Made by a program: the position numbers and the translations under genes. A stretch of DNA of 38,832 nt. Origin: an uncultured Craurococcus sp. (lineage in GTDB: Bacteria; Pseudomonadota; Alphaproteobacteria; Acetobacterales; Acetobacteraceae). This document shows, piece by piece, positions 6,801 to 13,735 of the stretch. A model generated the notes under the pieces. It was not told where the DNA came from, made no database searches, and saw nothing but the letters and a program-made list of their open reading frames with translations. The DNA is taken from contig CADCTD010000166.1 in NCBI GenBank assembly GCA_902805545.1, positions 1 through 38,832 of the forward strand, in the 5' to 3' direction. How positions within the stretch are numbered: position 1 is the first letter of the stretch; each line of letters begins with the position of its first letter.

Positions 6801-8813
6801 GCACGGCTCGGCCTCGACCGCAGCAGGCCGCACCGCTACCTGCGCCGCACCGGCGCCGGGCGGCTGGTCGAGGTCTCGTCCAACCCGGCGCCGAATGGCG
6901 GCTTCGTCGTCACCCATTCCGACGTGACCGACCTCCTGGAGGCCCAGGCCGCTGCTGCCGAGCGGAGTGCGCAGCTCCAGGTGATGCTGGAGACCATGCG
7001 GCACGGCATCGCGCTGTTCGACCGCGACCGGCGGCTGGTGACCGCCAATGCGCTGGCCGCCACCCTCAACGGGCTCGACCAACGGGCGTTCGAGCCAGGC
7101 CGCGCCTGGGGCGAGGTGGTCGCGGACATCTCCGCCGCCGGCCTGCTCGATCCCGGGGAGATAGGGCGGATCATCGCCGACGACTACTCCCTACCGCTCC
7201 GCCTCGTCCGGCCCGGGGGGGATGGCCGGGTGATCGAGGTCACCACCAACCCGACGCCGGAGGGCGGCTTCGTCGCCACCTATACCGATATCACCGCCCT
7301 CACCCAGGCCGAGGCCGCGGCGCGCGAGCGGGCGGGCGTGCTGCAGGTGATGCTGGAGAATACCCGTCACGGCATCTGCTACTACGGCGCCGACCGGAGG
7401 GTCATCGCCGCCAATGGCCTCGCCGCCGAGTTCGGCGAATACAGCCCGGGCGCCCTCCGCCCGGGCCGCAGCATCGAGGAGCTGGTCGAGGACCAGCTGC
7501 GCCGCGAGGTCGCCGGCGAGGTGAGCGTCGAGACGGCGCAGCTCGCCCTCACCATGGATCGCAGCCAGCCCGCCCGCTACACCAGGCCGACCCGGGACGG
7601 CCGGATCATCGAGGTCACCTCCGACCCGACGCCGGGCGGCGGCTTCGTCGTCACCACCGCCGACATCACTCCCCTGGTCCGCGCCGAGCAGGAGGCGCGC
7701 AGCCGCGCCGCCATCCTCCAGGCGATGCTCGACAACAGCCGCCAGGGCATCATCCTCTTCGACCTGGAAGGCCGGGTCGTCGCCGCCAACGGCATCGCCG
7801 CCGGGCTGACCGAGCTGCCGCCCGAGGCGATCTGGCCGGGCCTCGACATCCGCGCGCTGATCGCCCGGCAGGTCGAGATCGGGCATATCCCGCGGGACGG
7901 CTTCGCCGATGCCCTGGCCCTGGTGCCGCGGGACCGGCCCTGGCCGGTGCCCTCCATGCGGCGCCGGACCCTCACCGATGGCCGCATCGTCGAGGTGCTG
8001 AGCGATGGCGTGGCGGGCGTCGGCTACATCCGCATGTACCGCGACATCACGGAGGAGCTCCGCGCCCGCGCCGAGCTGGAGCGCGCCCGTGACGCGGCCG
8101 AGACGGCGAACCGCGCCAAGTCCCGCTTCCTCGCCACCATGAGCCATGAGCTGCGCACGCCGCTCAACGCCGTCATCGGCTTCTCCGAGGCCTATCTGAT
8201 CGACAAGGACCCGGCCCGCCGGCTCGACTACGTGCAGTCGATCCACGAGGCGGGGCGCCACCTGCTCTCGCTGATCGACGACATCCTCGATGTCACCCGG
8301 TCGGAGACGACGGGCTTCCAGATCACCGAGGGCCAGGTCGCGGTGCTGCCGCTGGCCGAGGGCGCGGTGCAGATGATGCAGGCGACGGCGGCGACGGCAG
8401 GCGTCACCCTTGGGGCCAGCCTGCCGCCGCACCTGCCGCTGCTCCGCGCCGACGAGCTGCGGCTGCGCCAGGTGCTGCTGAACCTCCTCGCCAATGCGGT
8501 GAAATTCACCCCCGCCGGCGGCAGCGTCACCCTCGGCGCCGAGGTCGCGCCGGAGGGCGACCTGGTGCTCCGGGTCAGCGACACCGGCATCGGCATCGCC
8601 CCGGGGGACATCTCGCGGGCCTTCGAGCCCTTCACCCAGCTCGATTCGTCCCTGTCGAGACGCTTCCCCGGCTCCGGCCTCGGCCTATATCTGTCGCGGG
8701 CGCTGGCCGAGGCGCAGGGAGCCACCCTCCGCCTGGAGAGCACGCCCGGCCAGGGCACCACCGCCTTGCTGCGCTTCCCGAAAGACCGCCTGCTGGCCGA
8801 ACTGGCCGCCTGA
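3858..8813 (+). CDS. Soluble sensor histidine kinase with eleven tandem PAS_7-type domains
   Basis: 1651 residues, about four times a typical kinase. After 24 residues come eleven copies of one PAS module (first at residue 25, period 122-130). Each opens with (M/I/V)RHGI-LFxxDxRLxAxN, passes a DRSxPxRY-RRxxDGR segment, ends GGFVVT-(S/T)D(V/I)T, and joins the next by a helix rich in AEAxAxxRAxxLQ. A HisKA domain follows with phospho-acceptor His1430 (MSHELRTPLN), then the HATPase_c N-box (Asn1546), G1 (DTGIGI, Asp1575) and G2 (GSGLGLYLS). There is no signal peptide, membrane helix or receiver domain, so it should be a cytoplasmic autokinase passing phosphate to a separate protein; no response regulator gene lies nearby. 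The ATG overlaps the ctaA stop by four bases and tldD follows 22 bases on. The ligand is unknown. Confidence 0.96.
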   Translation: MIEGEAATARRADQGALLQLILDSMRHGIALFDAEGRLVAANELARRLGIFPGETLPTGMTIMAIVDAQAAAGEFGDAETTARHVAAARAFDRSIPNRYSRTRPDGTVLEITSDPTPDGGFIVTYSDVTARTRAEQAARDRAAMLTAALDSMQHGCLIYGPDDRLLAANALAASCAGLAPEELVPGRSRAELIRLQHAHGTFGGGEAATAERDRLINRPHGRYSEFTRTAPDGRVIKVASNPIGPDGAGGHVVTYTDVTPLAQAEAASRARAELLQTMQETMKHGIALFGPDQRLVVADDLAAELAGLRPGEMPPGATTAEIAAIQLSRGLFGEGPEATRAAGVASRHDRRLPRFVRRRLADGRIVDSRSDPTPDGGFVITWSDVTPLIEAERAAEARAATLQAMIDNMRHGITLFDAAGRVVATNQLMHQLAGLPAGTVAPGRHIEELIRAQCEADASGDAALNALYAAQALAADRSKPQRHVRPSRDGRMLDVASDPMPDGGFVITITDITALTRAEAELRQRAELQSAMLKAIRHGIALYDADYRLIAVNRIFGGPENRPFPEGRTPMPPGTPMADILRRQAELGGLGPEPEKELERLLALDRRLSHRYMRRTTDGRLLEVHSDPMPAGGFAITFSDVTALAAAEAEAESRAAMLRAALDTMRHGFMLFGPDHRLRASNRLATEIGGLSAEELQPGIPFEEQLRLHHARGMYGSPPRSDETLARLLAADRSQSWRRTRRMPGGEVIEIFSDPTPDGGFVVTFTDITARAEAEAEAKRRANALQITLDSVRHGIALYGPDRRLILANRLAGPHHGVPDLPERAGTLFDDLLREQYALGFFGPEPEAKQRFTTALGRDRSIPAQLQRRMPDGRVIDIASDPTPEGGFVITQSDVTALEHAKADASDRAAMLQLMLDNIQHGISYFGPDRRLTAFNRLAEDLAGEGGSVPLRRGATLEELVAEIAGTGAYGDAAQTASMTEARLGLDRSRPHRYLRRTGAGRLVEVSSNPAPNGGFVVTHSDVTDLLEAQAAAAERSAQLQVMLETMRHGIALFDRDRRLVTANALAATLNGLDQRAFEPGRAWGEVVADISAAGLLDPGEIGRIIADDYSLPLRLVRPGGDGRVIEVTTNPTPEGGFVATYTDITALTQAEAAARERAGVLQVMLENTRHGICYYGADRRVIAANGLAAEFGEYSPGALRPGRSIEELVEDQLRREVAGEVSVETAQLALTMDRSQPARYTRPTRDGRIIEVTSDPTPGGGFVVTTADITPLVRAEQEARSRAAILQAMLDNSRQGIILFDLEGRVVAANGIAAGLTELPPEAIWPGLDIRALIARQVEIGHIPRDGFADALALVPRDRPWPVPSMRRRTLTDGRIVEVLSDGVAGVGYIRMYRDITEELRARAELERARDAAETANRAKSRFLATMSHELRTPLNAVIGFSEAYLIDKDPARRLDYVQSIHEAGRHLLSLIDDILDVTRSETTGFQITEGQVAVLPLAEGAVQMMQATAATAGVTLGASLPPHLPLLRADELRLRQVLLNLLANAVKFTPAGGSVTLGAEVAPEGDLVLRVSDTGIGIAPGDISRAFEPFTQLDSSLSRRFPGSGLGLYLSRALAEAQGATLRLESTPGQGTTALLRFPKDRLLAELAA
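3930..8060 (+). repeat. Eleven-unit tandem PAS module array inside the kinase gene
   Basis: The RHG-type opening codons fall at 3930, 4311, 4701, 5082, 5463, 5850, 6231, 6612, 6996, 7362 and 7737, giving steps of 381, 390, 381, 381, 387, 381, 381, 384, 366 and 375 bases. Units are diverged at DNA level except for short shared stretches around the GGF and RHG motifs, so the array is old rather than a recent slippage product. Unit 11 is the most divergent: RQG replaces RHG, and GVGYIRMYRDIT replaces the PDGGFVVT-DVT ending. Confidence 0.93.
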
Positions 8814-8835
8814 TCACCCCTTGGAGAGCCCCACT

Positions 8836-10278
8836 ATGCCGCTCGACACGCCGCTTTCGGTCACCGATCGCCTTTTCTTCGCCGAGGAAGGCCTCGACCG
8901 CGCCGGCGCGGAGCGCCTGGTCCGCGAGGCGCTGGCCGGCGCCGATGACGGCGAGCTCTTCCTCGAATACCGCGAGAGCGAGGGCATCTCGCTCGACGAT
9001 GGCCGCATCCGCGCGGCCAGCTTCGACGCCACGCGCGGCTTCGGCCTGCGCGCCGTCGCGGGCGAGGCGGCGGGCTATGCCCATTCCGGCGAGATGTCGG
9101 AGGCCGCGCTGAAGCGGGCGGCGGAGACGGTCGGGGCCGTCCGCCACGGCCATTCCGGGACGCTCGACCTCGCCCCGCGCGCGACCAATGCGCGGCTCTA
9201 TGCCGACGGCAACCCGCTGACGCTGATGGATTTCGGCGCCAAGACCGCCCTCCTCGGCGAGATCGACGCCTTCGCCCGCGGGCGCGATCCGCGCGTCGCG
9301 CAGGTGATGGCCTCCATCTCCGGCGAGTGGCAGGCGGTGCAGATCATCCGCGCGGACGGCACGCGCGTCGCCGATATCCGCCCCCTCGTCCGCCTCAACG
9401 TCGCGGTGGTGGTGGAGCAGGACGGGCGGCGCGAGACCGGCAGCCACGGGCTCGGCGGCCGCTTCGACTATGCCCGCATCCTCGCCGCCCCGGTCTGGCA
9501 GGCCGCCGTCGACGAGGCGCTGCGCCAGGCGCTCGTCAACCTCGACAGCATCCCGGCGCCTGCCGGGGAGATGGAGGTGGTGCTCGGCCCGGGCTGGCCG
9601 GGGATCCTGCTGCACGAGGCGATCGGCCATGGGCTCGAGGGCGACTTCAACCGCAAGAAGACCTCGGCCTTCGCCGGGCTGCTCGGCCAGCGGATCGCGG
9701 CGCCCGGCGTCACGGTCATCGATGACGGCACCATGCCGGACCGCCGCGGCAGCCTCACCGTCGATGACGAGGGCACGCCCTCCAACCGCACCGTGCTGAT
9801 CGAGGACGGCATCCTGACGGGCTTCCTGCAGGACCGGCAGAATGCGCGGCTGATGGGCGTCGCCTCCACCGGCAACGGCCGCCGCCAGAGCTACGCCCAC
9901 ATCCCCATGCCGCGCATGACCAACACGGTGATGCTGGGCGGCCAGCATCCGCCGGAGGAAATCCTCCGCAGCGTGAAGCGCGGCCTCTACGCGGTGAATT
10001 TCGGCGGCGGTCAGGTCGACATCACCAGCGGGAAGTTCGTCTTCAGCGCCTCCGAGGCCTATCTGGTCGAGGACGGCAAGATCGGCTCGCCGGTGAAGGG
10101 CGCGACGCTGATCGGCAACGGCCCGGACAGCCTCACCAAGGTGGCGATGGTCGGCAACGACATGGCACTCGACCCCGGCATCGGCACCTGCGGCAAGCAG
10201 GGCCAGGGCGTGCCGGTCGGCGTCGGCCAGCCGACGCTGAAGCTCGCCGGGCTGACGGTCGGCGGCACGGCCGTATGA
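8836..10278 (+). CDS. tldD: TldD metalloprotease
   Basis: 480 residues, the standard TldD length. TldD with TldE(PmbA) forms a zinc peptidase that degrades unstructured peptides and matures some modified peptides. The active-site helix HEAIGHGLE is at residues 260-268 (HExxxH), and the C-terminal GTCGKQGQGVPVGVGQP signature is present. Substrate-groove features such as DDEGTPSNRTVLIEDG and NGRRQSYAHIPMPRMTN also match. The ATG at 8836 follows GGAGAG; an in-frame TTG at 8821 is less likely. It lies 22 bases after the kinase gene and overlaps the GNAT gene by four bases (ATGA). The tldE/pmbA partner is not in the window. Confidence 0.95.
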   Translation: MPLDTPLSVTDRLFFAEEGLDRAGAERLVREALAGADDGELFLEYRESEGISLDDGRIRAASFDATRGFGLRAVAGEAAGYAHSGEMSEAALKRAAETVGAVRHGHSGTLDLAPRATNARLYADGNPLTLMDFGAKTALLGEIDAFARGRDPRVAQVMASISGEWQAVQIIRADGTRVADIRPLVRLNVAVVVEQDGRRETGSHGLGGRFDYARILAAPVWQAAVDEALRQALVNLDSIPAPAGEMEVVLGPGWPGILLHEAIGHGLEGDFNRKKTSAFAGLLGQRIAAPGVTVIDDGTMPDRRGSLTVDDEGTPSNRTVLIEDGILTGFLQDRQNARLMGVASTGNGRRQSYAHIPMPRMTNTVMLGGQHPPEEILRSVKRGLYAVNFGGGQVDITSGKFVFSASEAYLVEDGKIGSPVKGATLIGNGPDSLTKVAMVGNDMALDPGIGTCGKQGQGVPVGVGQPTLKLAGLTVGGTAV

Positions 10279-10745
10279 CCATCCGCCAGGCCCGGCCCGG
10301 GGAGGCGCCGGTCCTGGCGGCCATCGTCGAGCGGGCCTATGGGCCCTGGGTGACCGTCATCGGCCGCCGCCCGATGCCGATGGAGGACGACTACGCTGGC
10401 CGCATCGCCGCCGGCGAGGCCTGGGTGCTGGAGGAGGCCGGCGTGCCCGTCGCCCTCGTCGTCATCGAGCAACACCCGGACCACCTGATGCTCGACAACA
10501 TCGCCGTCGACCCTGGCCGCCAGGGCCGCGGCGAGGGCCGGGCGCTGCTCGATTTCGTCGAGGCCGAGGCGGCGCGGCGCGGCCTGCCGGAGGTGCGGCT
10601 CTACACCAACACCCTAATGGAGCGGAACATCGCCCTCTACGCCCGGCGCGGCTATGCCGAGACCGGGCGCGAGGTGCAAAAGGGCTTCAGCCGCGTCTTC
10701 ATGGCGAAGCCGGTCAGCGGTTCCGCCGCCACAGCTCCTCGCTGA
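10275..10745 (+). CDS. GNAT family N-acetyltransferase
   Basis: 156 residues with a single GNAT fold. The acetyl-CoA pyrophosphate loop is seen as RQGRGEGRALL (residues ~78-88) after the LDNIAVDP strand, and the C-terminal part has the usual ERNIALYARRGYAETGRE segment in which Tyr closes the active site. Family members acetylate an amine of a small molecule, antibiotic or protein N-terminus; the acceptor cannot be read from sequence. It starts inside the tldD stop (ATGA) and ends 32 bases into the convergent TspO-family gene, so it closes the ctaA-kinase-tldD unit. Confidence 0.88.
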   Translation: MTIRQARPGEAPVLAAIVERAYGPWVTVIGRRPMPMEDDYAGRIAAGEAWVLEEAGVPVALVVIEQHPDHLMLDNIAVDPGRQGRGEGRALLDFVEAEAARRGLPEVRLYTNTLMERNIALYARRGYAETGREVQKGFSRVFMAKPVSGSAATAPR

Positions 10746-11244
10746 GCAGCGCCGCGAAGCCGATCCAGGCGGCATAGGGCACCGCCATCCAGGCCGCCGG
10801 CGGATCGACCTTGCGCGCCGCATCGACATAGGCGACGGCATTGGCGACCGTCACCCCCGCCTCCACCGTCGCCGCGCCGAGCTGCCGCTTCCCGAAGCCG
10901 AGCCAGAGCCAGGCGGCGTTGAGCACCTGGATGCCGAACCAATGCGCCAGCGCCCGCTCCCGCGCCGGGCCCCGCGGCGCCGTCCAGATGCGGAGGCCGG
11001 AGAGAGTCAGCAGCGCATAGAGCGGCCCCCAGATGGCGAAGGCCGGGTCGGGCGGGTTGAAGGGCGGCTTCTCCAGCCGCTCGTAGTCGCGGCGGATGCG
11101 CCCATGCACCGGCGAGGGCGAGTAGCGCGCCGACAGCAGCGCGGAGGCCAGCACTGCCCCGCCCGTCACCAGCAGGCCGAGGCCGATATCCCGCTCGCGC
11201 CCGCCCCGCGGCACCGCCGCCTGCCGTATCAGCGAACCATCCAT
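10714..11244 (-). CDS. TspO/MBR family membrane protein
   Basis: 176 residues with about five hydrophobic helices. Family marks are KPPFNPPDPAFAIWGPLYAL (loop 1 and helix 2), LNAAWLWLGFGKRQLG, and the C-terminal AVPYAAWIGFAALLSEELW. TspO proteins bind porphyrins and other hydrophobic ligands in the outer or inner membrane and modulate oxygen- or tetrapyrrole-linked regulation in alphaproteobacteria. Two in-frame upstream starts exist (ATG at 11259, TTG at 11274), but the ATG at 11244 is the only one with a proper ribosome site: GGAGG eight bases upstream, lying inside the codons of the longer version. The 3' end overlaps the GNAT gene. A tie to the heme genes in the window is possible but unproven. 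Confidence 0.85.
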   Translation of the reverse strand: MDGSLIRQAAVPRGGRERDIGLGLLVTGGAVLASALLSARYSPSPVHGRIRRDYERLEKPPFNPPDPAFAIWGPLYALLTLSGLRIWTAPRGPARERALAHWFGIQVLNAAWLWLGFGKRQLGAATVEAGVTVANAVAYVDAARKVDPPAAWMAVPYAAWIGFAALLSEELWRRNR

Positions 11245-11337
11245 TGCCCGCGCCTCCATCCCGACGGATTGCAAACCGGAGGATGCGCCGCCGGTTCCAC
11301 GCGGTCAGGGCTGGTGCCGCGGCGGCACAGGCCCCGC

Positions 11338-11538
11338 TCAGCCCTGCCGCCTGCCGGGGTGGCTCACTGGATCGACATGCGGAGCCTGCAGGCGCTGCCC
11401 GAGATCCAACACGGGCCGGTCGAGATCGCCGCCGCGCCTGGCGAGGCCGGCCCGACTGCCGACGACGCGGACCTCTCCCTCCGGCTCGAAATGCCGGGCG
11501 ATGATGCGCGTCACCGCCGCGATCTCCTCCGGCTGCAA
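11338..11538 (-). pseudogene. Decayed MNT-type nucleotidyltransferase after gshA
   Basis: 66 residues starting MQPEEIAAVTRIIARHF and reaching the nucleotidyltransferase core as VVGSRAGLARRGGDLD, which resembles the GSRxxGxxRxxSDLDL metal-binding motif of small MNT-domain proteins. The second Asp of DxD is present but Ser is replaced by Gly, and the downstream part that should run over 40 more residues collapses to DLGQRLQAPHVDPVSHP and stops. The intact domain is about 100 residues, so this looks like a remnant with an internal deletion or frameshift. It lies 18 bases after gshA on the same strand. It could instead be a very short divergent protein; I think decay is more likely. Confidence 0.5.
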
Positions 11539-11556
11539 CCGGACCGGGGACGGGCC

Positions 11557-12903
11557 TCAGAGCTCGGCATGCAGCAGCGCCCGCGCCGCATCGCCGCCCC
11601 AGGCCCGGTCGTAGAGGTGGAGCAGCCGGTCCGCCTGGGTCAGGCCGCTGCCCACGATCTCCTCGAGCGGGGCGAGAAAGACCTCCTCGCCGAGCCCGCG
11701 CGCGCGCAGCCCGTCGCGGGCGATGGCGAGCACGTCGCGCGCCACATCCTGCACGCGCCGGCCGCGGATGGTGGCGGAGAGCGCCTCGCGCGGCACCGCG
11801 GCCCGCAGCGCGCGGATCTCCTCGAGCGACCAGTCGCGGATGAGCGCCGCGGCCGCCTTCTGCGCCGCGTCGTCGTAGAGCAGCCCGACCCAGAGCGCCG
11901 GCTGCGCCACGATCATCGCCGGGCTGCCGACATCGGAGCCGCGCATCTCGAGGAAGCGCTTCAGCCGCACATCGGTGAAGGCGGTCGTCACATGGTCGGC
12001 GAAGTCGCCCATCGTCGCCCGCTCGCCGGGCAGGATGCCGAGCCGGCCGTCGAGGAAGTCGCGGAAGCTGGCGCCGGCCGCATCCAGCCAGCGCCCCTCG
12101 CGCATGACGAAATACATCGGCACGTCGAGCAGCCAGTCGGCGAAGCGCTCGAAGCCGAAGCCATCCTCGAAGACGACGCCCGGGATGCCGGTGCGCGCGC
12201 CGTCCGTATCCGTCCAGACCTGCGCGCGCATCGTGCGGAAGCCGTTCGGCCGGCCCTCGGTGAAGGGCGAGTTGGCGAAGAGCGCCGTCGCCACCGGCTG
12301 CAGCGCGAGCGAGACGCGCAGCTTCTCGACCATGTCGGCCTCGTCGCCGTAGTCGAGATTGGCCTGCACCGTGCAGGTGCGCTGCATCATGTCGAGGCCG
12401 AGCGAGCCCACGGTCGGCATGTAGCGCCGCATGATGGCGTAGCGGCCTTTCGGCATCCACGGCATCTCGGCGCGCGAATGGGTCGGGTGGAAGCCGAGCG
12501 CGGCGAAGCCGAGCGCCATCGGCCCCGCCACCTGGTGAACCTCGCGCAGATGGGCCTGCAGCTCCTGATGCGTCGCATGCAGGTCGGCCTGGAGCCCGCC
12601 CGAGAGCTCGAGCTGCCCCGCCGGCTCCAGGCTGATGGAGGCGCCGCCGCGCTTCAGCCCGATCGGCTTGCCGTCGTCGAGGATGGGCGCCCAGCCGAGC
12701 GCCGCCAGCCCCTCGAGGATGGCACGGATCCCGGCCTCGCCGTCATAGGCGGGGGTGGCGTAGCCCGCGCGGAAGAAGCCGAATTTCTCGTGCTCGGTCC
12801 CCACCGTCCACTCGCCGCGCGGCTTGCTGCCGGCGGCGAACCACCCGGCCAGCTGACGCCGGTCGGTGATGGGCGTCAGATCCGCTTCGCCAGGATTGGA
12901 CAT
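11557..12903 (-). CDS. gshA: Glutamate-cysteine ligase (plant/alphaproteobacterial type)
   Basis: 448 residues. It joins glutamate to cysteine using ATP, the first and controlling step of glutathione synthesis in the cytoplasm. The sequence shows the GCS2-type core: VGTEHEKFGF near residue 35, then SISLEPAGQLELSGG, the TCTVQANLDYGDEADM segment, ALFANSPF, and HVTTAFTDVRLKRFLEMRG. The length and the ExEKF/EPGGQ-like motifs fit the plant-type group rather than the enterobacterial GshA. It is read with rsmE, 66 bases downstream of the rsmE stop. gshB is not in the window. Confidence 0.95.
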   Translation of the reverse strand: MSNPGEADLTPITDRRQLAGWFAAGSKPRGEWTVGTEHEKFGFFRAGYATPAYDGEAGIRAILEGLAALGWAPILDDGKPIGLKRGGASISLEPAGQLELSGGLQADLHATHQELQAHLREVHQVAGPMALGFAALGFHPTHSRAEMPWMPKGRYAIMRRYMPTVGSLGLDMMQRTCTVQANLDYGDEADMVEKLRVSLALQPVATALFANSPFTEGRPNGFRTMRAQVWTDTDGARTGIPGVVFEDGFGFERFADWLLDVPMYFVMREGRWLDAAGASFRDFLDGRLGILPGERATMGDFADHVTTAFTDVRLKRFLEMRGSDVGSPAMIVAQPALWVGLLYDDAAQKAAAALIRDWSLEEIRALRAAVPREALSATIRGRRVQDVARDVLAIARDGLRARGLGEEVFLAPLEEIVGSGLTQADRLLHLYDRAWGGDAARALLHAEL

Positions 12904-12969
12904 CCTCGCCTTCCGTCATGTCCCGGCCCGGGCGGAGTTGCCCAATGCCATACGCCTAATCGATGTCGG

Positions 12970-13707
12970 CTATTCCGCCCAATCGCCCGCCAGCGCCTGG
13001 AGAAGCGCCAGCCCCGCGATGGCCGCCGTCTCCGCCCGCAGGATGCGGGGGCCGAGGGCAGCCGTCGAAACAAAGGCGCGCCGGGCGAGATCGTCAAGCT
13101 CCACCCGATCGAACCCTCCTTCCGGCCCGACAAGCCACGCCCAAGGGGCGCGGAGGCCTTGAGCGTGCAACCCCGCCGCAACACGGGCAAGCGGCGGCCG
13201 TTCCCCGCGCTCGGCGCCGACCAGCAGCGGGGTGCCGTCCCAGGCATCCAGCACGGCATGCAAGGGCCGGGGCTCGGCGATCCGCGGCAGGCCGAGGCGC
13301 TCGCATTGCTCCGCCGCTTCCTGGGCGATGGCGGCCAGCCTCGCGGTATTCACCCGGTCGGCGACGCTCCGGCGGGTGAAGACCGGCTGGATCAGGCCGA
13401 CGCCAAGCTCGGTCGCCTTCTCCACCACCCATTCCATCGCGTCGCGCTTGAGGGCGGCGACCAGCAGGCGGGTGTCGGCGGTCGGGGTTTGCGGCCGGAG
13501 CTGCCGCTCTGGGGCCAGGCTGCAGCGGTCCCTCCGGATGGCGGCGATCCGCCCCTCCCACTCCCCGTCGCGCCCGTTGAACAGCAGCACGGCATCGCCG
13601 GGGGCCCGCCGCATGACGCTGCCAAGGTAATGCGCCTGGCCCGGCGTGGCGGGCACCTCGCGCCCGGCCTCGAGCGGTTGGTCCAGGTAAAGCCGCGGGA
13701 TGGACAT
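12970..13707 (-). CDS. rsmE: 16S rRNA (uracil1498-N3)-methyltransferase RsmE
   Basis: 245 residues. RsmE methylates N3 of U1498 in 16S rRNA with SAM. The N-terminal PUA-like part (RLYLDQPLE, HYLGSVMRR, LLFNGRDGEWEG) precedes a SPOUT knot domain with LVGPEGGF and LGPRILRAETA, the SAM-binding trefoil-knot motifs. The ATG at 13705-13707 (MSIPRLYLDQ) gives the family-typical N-terminus; an extension to 13755 would run into ubiA on the other strand. It is divergent from ubiA with only about 28 bases between starts, so the promoters must overlap or lie inside the neighbouring genes. gshA is downstream. Confidence 0.94.
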   Translation of the reverse strand: MSIPRLYLDQPLEAGREVPATPGQAHYLGSVMRRAPGDAVLLFNGRDGEWEGRIAAIRRDRCSLAPERQLRPQTPTADTRLLVAALKRDAMEWVVEKATELGVGLIQPVFTRRSVADRVNTARLAAIAQEAAEQCERLGLPRIAEPRPLHAVLDAWDGTPLLVGAERGERPPLARVAAGLHAQGLRAPWAWLVGPEGGFDRVELDDLARRAFVSTAALGPRILRAETAAIAGLALLQALAGDWAE

Positions 13708-13735
13708 GGCGCCGTTTCGCTGGAACAGAGGGCGC

